Shown one piece after another: positions 1 to 6,375 of a stretch of DNA of 64,000 bases (its first letter is position 1; every line of letters starts with the position of its first letter). Source of the stretch: JBCCTX01 sp965263105. Its GTDB lineage: Bacteria > Bacteroidota > Bacteroidia > J057. The notes below the pieces were generated by a model, which saw only the letters and a list, made by a program, of their open reading frames with translations, was not told the DNA's origin and did no database searches. Made by a program: the position numbers and the translations under genes. Where the stretch lies: assembly GCA_965263105.1 (NCBI GenBank), contig CBDHGL010000003.1, positions 2,542,001 through 2,606,000 on the forward strand, given 5' to 3'.

Positions 1-951
1 TCCGTAAAGGTCATGGAGCCTCAGTTTGAAGGACAGACCAAGACCAAGTTGGGTAACTCAGAGGTATCGGGTATTGTCGAGAGTATTGTCAATAAGGCGC
101 TGTCTTATTATCTGGAAGAAAACCCCAATACTGCCAAGAAAATCATCCAAAAAGTCCTACTGGCTGCTGAGGCACGATACGCGGCGAAAAAAGCCCGTGA
201 AGCTGTACAGAGTAAAAATTCCGTTATTTCTGGAGGTCTTCCTGGGAAACTGGCCAGTTGTTCCAGTCGGAAACCCGAGCAGTGTGAAATCTTCCTGGTC
301 GAGGGTGACTCCGCCGGGGGGAGTGCCAAACAAGCCCGAAATCGAGAATTTCAAGCCATACTTCCCCTAAGAGGAAAAATCCTGAATGTAGAAAAGGCGC
401 ATCCTTCTCGTATTTATGAGAATGAGGAGATCAAAAATATCATTTTGGCTTTAGGGATTACCGCTTTGGGTACGGAGGAAGAAGAAATGTCTCTGGAAAA
501 GCTCAGGTATTACAAAGTGGTGATCATGACTGATGCCGACGTGGATGGGAGTCATATTCGCACCCTGCTGCTGACCCTATTTTATCGCTATTTCCTTCCC
601 TTGATAGAGGCCGGGCACATCTATATTGCCATGCCTCCTCTGTATCAGGTAAAGGTGGGTAAGAAATTCAAATACTGCTGGACGGAAGAAGACCGCAAGG
701 CTGCTATTGCAGAACTCGCCTCAGGGGATGAAGGCAAGGCGACCATTCAAAGATACAAAGGATTGGGAGAAATGAATCCCGATCAGTTGTGGGATACCAC
801 CATGAACCCCGAGACGCGTACCCTTCAGCTCGTTACTATTGAAAGTGCTGCTCAGGCGGATCTACTCTTTTCTACCCTGATGGGGGATGAGGTAGCGCCT
901 CGTCGTGAGTTCATCGAGCAGAATGCGCGGTACGCAAATATTGATATTTGA
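1..951 (+). CDS. gyrB: DNA gyrase subunit B, C-terminal part (5' end outside window)
   Basis: ATP-dependent type II topoisomerase subunit that introduces negative supercoils with GyrA. The frame is open from base 1, so the ATPase domain lies outside the window. Visible are the end of the transducer domain (EGQTKTKLGN), the TOPRIM motifs LVEGDSAGGSAKQARNR with the catalytic Glu and TDADVDGSHIRT with the metal-binding Asp residues, and the C-terminal core (QRYKGLGEMNPDQLWDTTM) ending in RYANIDI, the usual bacterial end. It lacks the enterobacterial insertion. The TOPRIM and C-terminal motifs are those of GyrB rather than ParE, although paralogy cannot be fully excluded from a fragment. Confidence 0.96.
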   Translation, partial: SVKVMEPQFEGQTKTKLGNSEVSGIVESIVNKALSYYLEENPNTAKKIIQKVLLAAEARYAAKKAREAVQSKNSVISGGLPGKLASCSSRKPEQCEIFLVEGDSAGGSAKQARNREFQAILPLRGKILNVEKAHPSRIYENEEIKNIILALGITALGTEEEEMSLEKLRYYKVVIMTDADVDGSHIRTLLLTLFYRYFLPLIEAGHIYIAMPPLYQVKVGKKFKYCWTEEDRKAAIAELASGDEGKATIQRYKGLGEMNPDQLWDTTMNPETRTLQLVTIESAAQADLLFSTLMGDEVAPRREFIEQNARYANIDI

Positions 952-1007
952 TAGTTTCTTAGTCCATAGTCGATGGTCCACGGTTTATTGTGTAAATTTT
1001 CACTCAA

Positions 1008-1667
1008 TTGAAAAAACAATATTCCTTCCAAGCTACCCCTGAAAAAGGAGAGGTTTCAGCCATTCTGTTAAACCCTCCTGAAGCAAAGGCCTTATTGGTC
1101 CTGGCCCATGGAGCAGGTGCAGGGATGGATCATAGCAACATGGAATCCATTGCCCTCGAAATGGCCGAGAGGCAGATCGCTACCTTTCGATTCAACTTTT
1201 CCTATATGGAACAAGGAAAGGGCCGGGAATCTGCCAAAGTTTCCCAAGAGACGCTCCTTTCCGCGGTGAAATTTGTGGAAGGACTTAAATTAAATCTGCC
1301 CCTTTATTTGGGAGGCCATTCCTATGGAGGGCGCATGTCGAGTTTACTCGCCGCGCAGCAGCCCGATTGGTCGGTGAAAGGCCTAATTTTCTTTGCCTTT
1401 CCCCTACATGCCCCTGGAAAACCCAGCACCGACAGAGCCCAGCATCTTTCCGATATTCGTGAACCTATGTTATTTCTCAGCGGGACTAGAGATACTTTCC
1501 TCACGTTAGATTTATTCCTCCCTTTAGTGGAGAAATTAGGCGATAAAGCCCGAATACACTTATTAGAGACCGCTTCTCATGGCTATAAAATCCTGAAAAG
1601 GACTCGAAAAAATCCCCTTAGTGTATTTGAGGAAATGGGGGTAGAAGTGGAGAAGTTTGTTGGATAG
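1008..1667 (+). CDS. Small alpha/beta hydrolase (TEX30/KANSL3-like)
   Basis: A 219-residue single-domain alpha/beta hydrolase without signal peptide, so probably cytoplasmic. The oxyanion loop is HGAGAGMDHSNM, the nucleophile elbow GGHSYGGRM carries the Ser, GTRDTF provides the acid and ASHGYK the His. This pattern is that of the TEX30/KANSL3 family (COG3571); the substrate is unknown. The start is TTG because no ATG lies ahead of the first conserved strand. A copy of the dispersed GTCCATAGTCGATGG-type repeat lies between gyrB and this gene, so they may not be cotranscribed. Confidence 0.82.
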   Translation: MKKQYSFQATPEKGEVSAILLNPPEAKALLVLAHGAGAGMDHSNMESIALEMAERQIATFRFNFSYMEQGKGRESAKVSQETLLSAVKFVEGLKLNLPLYLGGHSYGGRMSSLLAAQQPDWSVKGLIFFAFPLHAPGKPSTDRAQHLSDIREPMLFLSGTRDTFLTLDLFLPLVEKLGDKARIHLLETASHGYKILKRTRKNPLSVFEEMGVEVEKFVG

Positions 1668-1788
1668 TCGGTAGTCCAGAGTCCATGGTCAGTAGGAAGG
1701 AATACTTTCCTTTGAAAATTAAAAACCCATAAATGCTAGATTATGTATACCACTGACCACTGACCACTGACCACTGACCACTGACCAG
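1668..1788. repeat. Intergenic repeats: dispersed palindromic words plus 7-bp tandem repeat
   Basis: Between two convergent genes. Bases 1668-1690 hold words of the window-wide GTCCA/TGGTC family. Bases 1749-1783 are five perfect copies of ACCACTG followed by a truncated ACCAG. The array ends one base before the stop codon of the downstream minus-strand gene. No coding function is apparent. Confidence 0.8.
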
Positions 1789-1789
1789 A

Positions 1790-2323
1790 CTAATACTGAT
1801 CAGACTCCGCCAACCTATAGAGAACTCCCAAGGTGACGCCCACTTGGTCTATCCCTCCAAGTGTATAGACCACTTCTCCAAATATGCTCAATTCGTCCAG
1901 AATTTGGTACCTGCCTCCTCCTCCTAGATTGATCCCCACATCAGAACTTCGGTCCCGCTCAATGCTACCAGTGGTAGACTCTACTTCCGTTCGGAAAATG
2001 GCTACCTGAAGGCCTAATAGGGGATATAGGACCAATTTATCTATCACATCAAACTGCAACTGGCCGTCTAGGTTAATGGTGGAAAAGCGAACCTTGGTAT
2101 TTGCAGCGCGGAACATGTCTGTTTCTGATGCAAAGAGGGTAACATTGGGAGATAGGACCAAGGATCCAGCGATAGGGAAGGTGGTTTTCATATTTATTCC
2201 TGCCTTTCCTTCATCTGTTCCCCCGATGGTAAAGCCCCCGCCTACCAACCATTGGGCTTGAAGAGGGGAAGAAAAGAAACAACATATGCCCAATACCAGG
2301 GAGCCCAAAATGTGTCTAACCAT
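1790..2323 (-). CDS. Outer-membrane beta-barrel-like protein, unknown function
   Basis: A 177-residue protein with a signal peptide (hydrophobic core after MVRHILGSLV, cleavage near PLQAQ). The body alternates short amphipathic strands (WLVGGGFTIGG, NVTLFASETDMF, LVLYPLLGLQVAIF, FGEVVYTLGG, VGVTLGVLYRL) typical of small 8-stranded OmpW/OmpX-like barrels. It overlaps the 3' end of hpf by 8 bp and is probably the last gene of the xerC-hpf operon. No specific family is recognised. Confidence 0.7.
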   Translation of the reverse strand: MVRHILGSLVLGICCFFSSPLQAQWLVGGGFTIGGTDEGKAGINMKTTFPIAGSLVLSPNVTLFASETDMFRAANTKVRFSTINLDGQLQFDVIDKLVLYPLLGLQVAIFRTEVESTTGSIERDRSSDVGINLGGGGRYQILDELSIFGEVVYTLGGIDQVGVTLGVLYRLAESDQY

Positions 2324-2609
2324 GTTTTCCTTTGTATTTTTTCAATTGAACTTTGAGTTTTTCGACCAGTAAATCTATAGCTTCTTGGAAGGTAGAACCG
2401 GATTCTGTTGCTACTATGGTATTTCCTGGAACCAGGAGTTTTACTTCGACCTCTTTCTTTTCTGGTCCAGAGCTACTTTTCTCCTTGCAAAAGACATCCG
2501 CTCGGTGGATTTGGTCATAGAAACGTTCCAACTTTTCCAGCTTTTTCTCAAAATAGGCTTTTTCCCTATCTGATACTTTCGTGTGAATGCTTTGTGTTGT
2601 AATCTCCAT
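2316..2609 (-). CDS. hpf: Ribosome hibernation-promoting factor (short HPF / RaiA type)
   Basis: Binds the 30S decoding centre in stationary phase and helps form inactive ribosomes. The 97-residue protein is only the N-terminal beta-alpha-beta-beta-beta-alpha domain (ITTQSIHTKVSDREKAYFEK, KLEKLERFYDQI, VEVKLLVPGNTI, TFQEAIDLLVEKLKVQLKKY); it has no long-form dimerisation domain. The ATG at 2609 is chosen over a TTG two codons upstream because family members begin MxIxxQSIH. It lies 10 bp after xerC, so it is probably cotranscribed. Confidence 0.93.
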   Translation of the reverse strand: MEITTQSIHTKVSDREKAYFEKKLEKLERFYDQIHRADVFCKEKSSSGPEKKEVEVKLLVPGNTIVATESGSTFQEAIDLLVEKLKVQLKKYKGKHG

Positions 2610-2619
2610 AGTCAAAAAT

Positions 2620-3525
2620 TTATGTGTTTTCAGATCTAGGATGTGCTTGCTTATGTACTTTTTGTAGCTTTTGTATGGAATTGTGGGTATAAATTTGGGT
2701 GGCAGCCAAGCTACTATGGCCGAGTAATTCTTTTATAGCATTGAGGTCTGCTCCCTGATTGAGGAGATGTGTGGCATAGGTATGCCTTAGGGTATGGGGA
2801 CTTTTTTGATGTACTTCTGAGGCCAGGGCAAGGTATTTATTGACGATCCGATAAACCAGTTTGGGATATAGGGACTGTCCATTTTCGCGTATAAAAAACT
2901 CCTGTAGGTTTTCCATTCCATGGGCTCTGAGGTAAGCGATATAGGAGATGATGGCACTTCGCACGTGTTTACCAAAGGGAATGATTCTTTCTTTGTCTCC
3001 TTTTCCACGGACCCTTAGAGATTGACTATAGAGGTCTATATTCTCTGTACGCAATTCAATCAGTTCACTCCTTCTCAAGCCACAGCCGTAGAGAATCTCA
3101 AGTAGGCATTTGTCTCGGTAACCTTGGAAATTGGTCGGAAAGGGAAGATCATCTAAGAGGTAGCTGGTCTCTGACTCTTTAAGAAAAGCAGGAAGCTTTT
3201 TCTTTTTTCCCTGAAGGCGTAAACCTAAAGTGGGATTTTGGGGATAGATCTGACTGTAGTTTAAAAAGCGAAAATAGGTCTTTACACTTGAGAGTTTTCG
3301 GGAAATGCTGCTGTTTTCAAACTTTCCTTCTTTCAATTGCCCGATCCAGTTACGGAGTAATTTGGGGGAAAGAAGGTCAAGGTCATTTACTGTAAAGAGG
3401 CTCTTATTATAAAACTCCTGGAGGAAGGTATCGAGCTGGTCTAAGTCGGTCAGATAAGCAGTAAGCGTATGGGTTGAGTAGCCCTTTTCAACTTCCAGAT
3501 ATGTCTTAAATTTTTGTCTTAACAT
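2620..3525 (-). CDS. xerC: Tyrosine recombinase XerC/XerD
   Basis: Site-specific recombinase expected to act at dif for chromosome dimer resolution. The N-terminal SAM-like core-binding domain spans about residues 1-90 and the catalytic domain 115-295. Catalytic residues are visible: R151 in GLRRSEL, K175 in RGKGDKER, H244-x-x-R247 in HTLRHTYATHL, H270 in LLGHSS and nucleophile Y279 in QIYTHN. The 301-residue length is normal. The rpsU-xerC-hpf order is common in Bacteroidetes, which favours the housekeeping enzyme over an integrase. A TAnnTTTG box lies just upstream. Confidence 0.92.
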   Translation of the reverse strand: MLRQKFKTYLEVEKGYSTHTLTAYLTDLDQLDTFLQEFYNKSLFTVNDLDLLSPKLLRNWIGQLKEGKFENSSISRKLSSVKTYFRFLNYSQIYPQNPTLGLRLQGKKKKLPAFLKESETSYLLDDLPFPTNFQGYRDKCLLEILYGCGLRRSELIELRTENIDLYSQSLRVRGKGDKERIIPFGKHVRSAIISYIAYLRAHGMENLQEFFIRENGQSLYPKLVYRIVNKYLALASEVHQKSPHTLRHTYATHLLNQGADLNAIKELLGHSSLAATQIYTHNSIQKLQKVHKQAHPRSENT

Positions 3526-3551
3526 ATTGCTTACTCGTGAGATTAAGTTAG

Positions 3552-3559
3552 CAAAGTTA
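3552..3559 (-). promoter_or_regulatory. Candidate -7 box for xerC-hpf
   Basis: On the minus strand this reads TAACTTTG, an exact match to the Bacteroidetes TAnnTTTG element, 26 bp before the xerC ATG. No TTG -33 element sits at the right distance because that position is occupied by the rpsU terminator T-run. The assignment is by consensus only. Confidence 0.5.
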
Positions 3560-3564
3560 TGAGC

Positions 3565-3590
3565 AAAAAAAAACGACCTCAGTGAGGTCG
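3565..3590 (-). terminator. Rho-independent terminator of rpsU
   Basis: A perfect 7-bp stem (CGACCTC / GAGGTCG, 3574-3590) with a 3-nt loop is followed on the minus strand by nine T (3573-3565). An A-run on the other side also gives a T-run in the plus direction. It separates rpsU from xerC. Confidence 0.9.
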
Positions 3591-3616
3591 AAAAAAAAAA
3601 AAATGTTTTTTGGGGC

Positions 3617-3811
3617 TTAGTAGTTTTCCTTAGCGAAATGACGCTGGCGATTTACCGCCTTTTTTTGCATTTCTTTTTTGACTACCGAGGGTTTTTTATA
3701 AAACATACGCTCGCGCTTCTCTTTAAGCACGCCAGTGCGCTCGAACTTCTTCTTATAACGCCTCAAGGCCTTATCTATGGACTCTCCTTCTTTTACTCGA
3801 ATTATTAACAT
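3617..3811 (-). CDS. rpsU: 30S ribosomal protein S21
   Basis: Small-subunit protein that supports initiation. The 64-residue lysine/arginine-rich sequence starts MLIIRVKEGESIDKALRRYK and continues FERTGVLKEKRER, the S21 signature. Length and charge are normal. It has its own promoter (3837-3868) and terminator (3565-3590), so it is monocistronic or only partly read through into xerC. Confidence 0.97.
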   Translation of the reverse strand: MLIIRVKEGESIDKALRRYKKKFERTGVLKEKRERMFYKKPSVVKKEMQKKAVNRQRHFAKENY

Positions 3812-3836
3812 AGAGATGTTTTTCTGTATTGGATGG

Positions 3837-3868
3837 CAAATTTAACAAAGATTTCAGTGTATTCAAAA
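3837..3868 (-). promoter_or_regulatory. Bacteroidetes-type promoter of rpsU
   Basis: The minus strand shows a -33 TTTG (3867-3864), 19 bp, then the -7 TAAATTTG (3844-3837). Both elements and the spacing match the Bacteroidetes sigma consensus. The expected start of transcription is near 3830, leaving a leader of about 18 nt before the rpsU ATG. Confidence 0.75.
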
Positions 3869-3987
3869 CGGCGGTAATAGGGGGAAATTTTTTCTATTAT
3901 TTAACCGCTTTCATTTTTAACAATCAGATTACAAATATTTCTTTATTTTGCGGCTGCAATTTCTAAAATTTCACTGAATTACCTACT

Positions 3988-5070
3988 ATGGTTGGAACAA
4001 AGAAAATATTTAAGCCCGGCGTTCTTTGGGGGGATGAGCTCCAAGAGCTGCTGAATTTTGCCAATGAGCATAATTTTGCGCTTCCTGCAGCAAATGTAGT
4101 GAATACCAGTTCTGTAAACTCTGTTCTGGAAGCTGCAAGGGCAGTAAACTCTCCTGTTATTATCCAATTCTCAAATGGGGGGGCCACCTTTTTTGCGGGT
4201 AAAGGCCTCGGAAATGAAGATCAGAAAGCCTCTATAGCAGGAGCCATTTCAGGTGCTATGCACGTACACAAGATGGCTGAAGCCTATGGGGTTACTGTCA
4301 TTTTGCATACAGACCATGCCGCCAAAAAACTACTTCCCTGGATTGATGGGATGTTGGAGGAAGGAGAAAAGTTTTTCCAACAAACAGGACGTCCCCTATA
4401 TAGCTCTCATATGTTGGATCTATCTGAGGAACCCCTGGAAGAGAATATCGAGATTTCTCGCAAGTATTTCGAGCGGATGAATAAGATTGGTATGGGCATC
4501 GAAATAGAATTAGGGGTGACGGGTGGAGAAGAAGATGGGGTGGATAATACGGGGATTGACAATGCCTTGTTATATACCCAGCCTTCAGAAGTATCTTATG
4601 CATATGAACAACTCATACAAGTGGGAGATCGTTTCACGGTAGCGGCTGCTTTCGGGAATGTCCATGGGGTGTATAAGCCTGGAAACGTTGAGTTGACTCC
4701 AAAAATCTTGAAGAATTCACAAGATTACGTTCAAGAGAAGTTTTCTACCCCTCATAACCCCATCAACTTTGTCTTTCATGGAGGATCTGGCTCTTCTCGT
4801 GCAGAGATTCGAGAAGCGATTGACTATGGAGCCGTGAAGATGAATATTGATACCGATCTTCAATGGGCTTTCTGGAATGGGGTACGTGAGTACGAACTCG
4901 CCAACCGCGCCTATTTGCAAGGCCAGATTGGCAATCCAGAAGGAGAAGACAAACCCAATAAAAAGAAATACGATCCCCGTGTTTGGTTAAGAGAAGGGGA
5001 GAAGTCATTGGTTGAGCGTGTAAAGCTTGCCTTTGAAGACTTGAATGCTATTGGGGTGCACGATTTGTAG
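3988..5070 (+). CDS. fbaA: Class II fructose-bisphosphate aldolase
   Basis: Zinc enzyme that interconverts fructose-1,6-bisphosphate with DHAP and glyceraldehyde-3-P. At 360 residues it matches the E. coli FbaA (class IIa) type. Motifs include the catalytic Asp/zinc His in ILHTDHAAKK, the zinc Glu in EIELGVTGGEEDGVDN, the zinc His in FGNVHGVYKPGN, and the zinc His plus phosphate loop in FVFHGGSGSS, then KMNIDTDLQWAFW. It stands alone, with a terminator just downstream. Confidence 0.96.
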   Translation: MVGTKKIFKPGVLWGDELQELLNFANEHNFALPAANVVNTSSVNSVLEAARAVNSPVIIQFSNGGATFFAGKGLGNEDQKASIAGAISGAMHVHKMAEAYGVTVILHTDHAAKKLLPWIDGMLEEGEKFFQQTGRPLYSSHMLDLSEEPLEENIEISRKYFERMNKIGMGIEIELGVTGGEEDGVDNTGIDNALLYTQPSEVSYAYEQLIQVGDRFTVAAAFGNVHGVYKPGNVELTPKILKNSQDYVQEKFSTPHNPINFVFHGGSGSSRAEIREAIDYGAVKMNIDTDLQWAFWNGVREYELANRAYLQGQIGNPEGEDKPNKKKYDPRVWLREGEKSLVERVKLAFEDLNAIGVHDL

Positions 5071-5109
5071 CACACCGATGAAACTCATATTTCTTTGTAT
5101 ACAAAACAG

Positions 5110-5145
5110 CCCTTCCTGAGTTAATTGGGAAGGGTTTGCTTTTTT
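5110..5145 (+). terminator. Rho-independent terminator of fbaA
   Basis: Stem CCCTTCC (5110-5116) pairs with GGAAGGG (5128-5134) and is followed by TTTGCTTTTTT. It lies 40 bp after the fbaA stop. Confidence 0.88.
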
Positions 5146-5189
5146 AGGATTCGTTTCCAACCTCCTTTGTTAAACAACCTTCCATCCCC

Positions 5190-6134
5190 ATGTACATAGA
5201 CGCTATTGGACATTACTTCCCTTCTACAGTGGTCCCCAATGAATTTTTTACGGAATCTTTTGGCCTAACCCATGAGTGGCTCCTCGGCAGAACGGGCATA
5301 GAGGAGCGGCGAAAGGCCTCAGAAGAGGAGAATACCCATACCATGGCCATCCGTGCTGTAGAAGAATTAAAAGCCACTCATCCAAATTCACTGAATGAAG
5401 TTGATCTAATTGTCGCAGCGACCTATACTCCCTATGATTTGATTGTTACCTTGGGACATGCACTTCAGAACCATTTAGACCTAGCTGATATACCTGTGGT
5501 GACCATTTCTTCAGCTTGTTCCTCCCTTTTGAATGCCATAGAAATCGCTGAAGGCTACTTTGCCATGGGTAAAGCTCAACGAGCGCTTGTTATAGCCTCC
5601 GAGCACAACACGGCCTATTACAACCCTGCCGATACCAAGAGCAACCACCTTTGGGGAGATGGAGCTGTAGCCCTATGTTTGGCACGAGAATCTCAAGTGG
5701 AGTCTGCTATGGAGATTCTAGACCTTAAAACTGGCGGAGCAGGAAATGTAGGAAAAGCCATGGAAGGGGTAGTTTTGCGCCCTAACCACGGAGGAATCTT
5801 TATGCCCTTTGGCCGAGATGTGTTTATCCATGCCTGTACCTATATGGCTCAGGCGACTAGAGATATATTGAAGAAAAATGGGCATGAATTGGAGGACGTT
5901 AAATGGTTTATTCCCCACCAGGCCAATCGGCGAATTACCCGCAATGTAGCTGAAGCATTGGGGCTGCCAACAGAAAGGGTCCTGTCCAACATCCAATACT
6001 TGGGCAATACCGGCAGCGCGGGTTGTGGGATCGCCCTTTCAGAGCATCGGGAGGAGATACAGAAAGGGGATCTCATCGTCATGACGGTGTTTGGGGGCGG
6101 ATACTCTTGGGGGGCGATGTTGGTACGGGGGTGA
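5190..6134 (+). CDS. 3-oxoacyl-ACP synthase III (FabH-like)
   Basis: Thiolase-fold condensing enzyme that joins an acyl-CoA or acyl-ACP starter with malonyl-ACP. The triad is complete: C110 in ISSACSSLLNA, H243 in FIPHQANRRIT and N273 in LGNTGSAG. The C-terminal glycine-rich turn is VFGGGYSWGAML. Its 314 residues are slightly short of typical FabH (about 330). It sits alone rather than beside plsX/rpmF, so it may be a second FabH with a special starter rather than the housekeeping copy; the fabH symbol is therefore withheld. Confidence 0.87.
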   Translation: MYIDAIGHYFPSTVVPNEFFTESFGLTHEWLLGRTGIEERRKASEEENTHTMAIRAVEELKATHPNSLNEVDLIVAATYTPYDLIVTLGHALQNHLDLADIPVVTISSACSSLLNAIEIAEGYFAMGKAQRALVIASEHNTAYYNPADTKSNHLWGDGAVALCLARESQVESAMEILDLKTGGAGNVGKAMEGVVLRPNHGGIFMPFGRDVFIHACTYMAQATRDILKKNGHELEDVKWFIPHQANRRITRNVAEALGLPTERVLSNIQYLGNTGSAGCGIALSEHREEIQKGDLIVMTVFGGGYSWGAMLVRG

Positions 6135-6155
6135 GGGGCATCTCCGTTTCCCTTT

Positions 6156-6261
6156 TTTCCCCTTCTAGGGGAAACTTAAAAGGGGTCCGGAAACGACCCA
6201 GGAAATCAGGTTGATTTCGCCAAAGTTTACCCCTTTCTCCCCATTTCTAAGGGGGAGAAAG
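6156..6261. repeat. Palindromic intergenic repeat
   Basis: Two perfect hairpins stand in a row: TTTCCCC / GGGGAAA (6156-6162 with 6168-6174) and CTTTCTCCCC / GGGGAGAAAG (6233-6242 with 6252-6261). Between them AAAAGGGGT and ACCCCTTT also pair, so the block can fold as one branched structure. It lies between two convergent genes and could terminate both. A GACCGTGGACTATCG word of the dispersed family follows at about 6348. Confidence 0.7.
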
Positions 6262-6375
6262 AGGGGGCCATGCGGTGAGTTCAAAACAAGGCATTTTAAT
6301 CACAGATCCACCAATCAATCCTTAACCGAACGGCTATACCCCTGCCTCTGACCGTGGACTATCGTCTATTAAGCC

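Noticed and set aside
2620..3525. Xer-type recombinase as a mobile-element integrase
   Set aside because: Its rpsU-hpf neighbourhood and normal length fit the housekeeping XerC/D, with no attachment repeats nearby.
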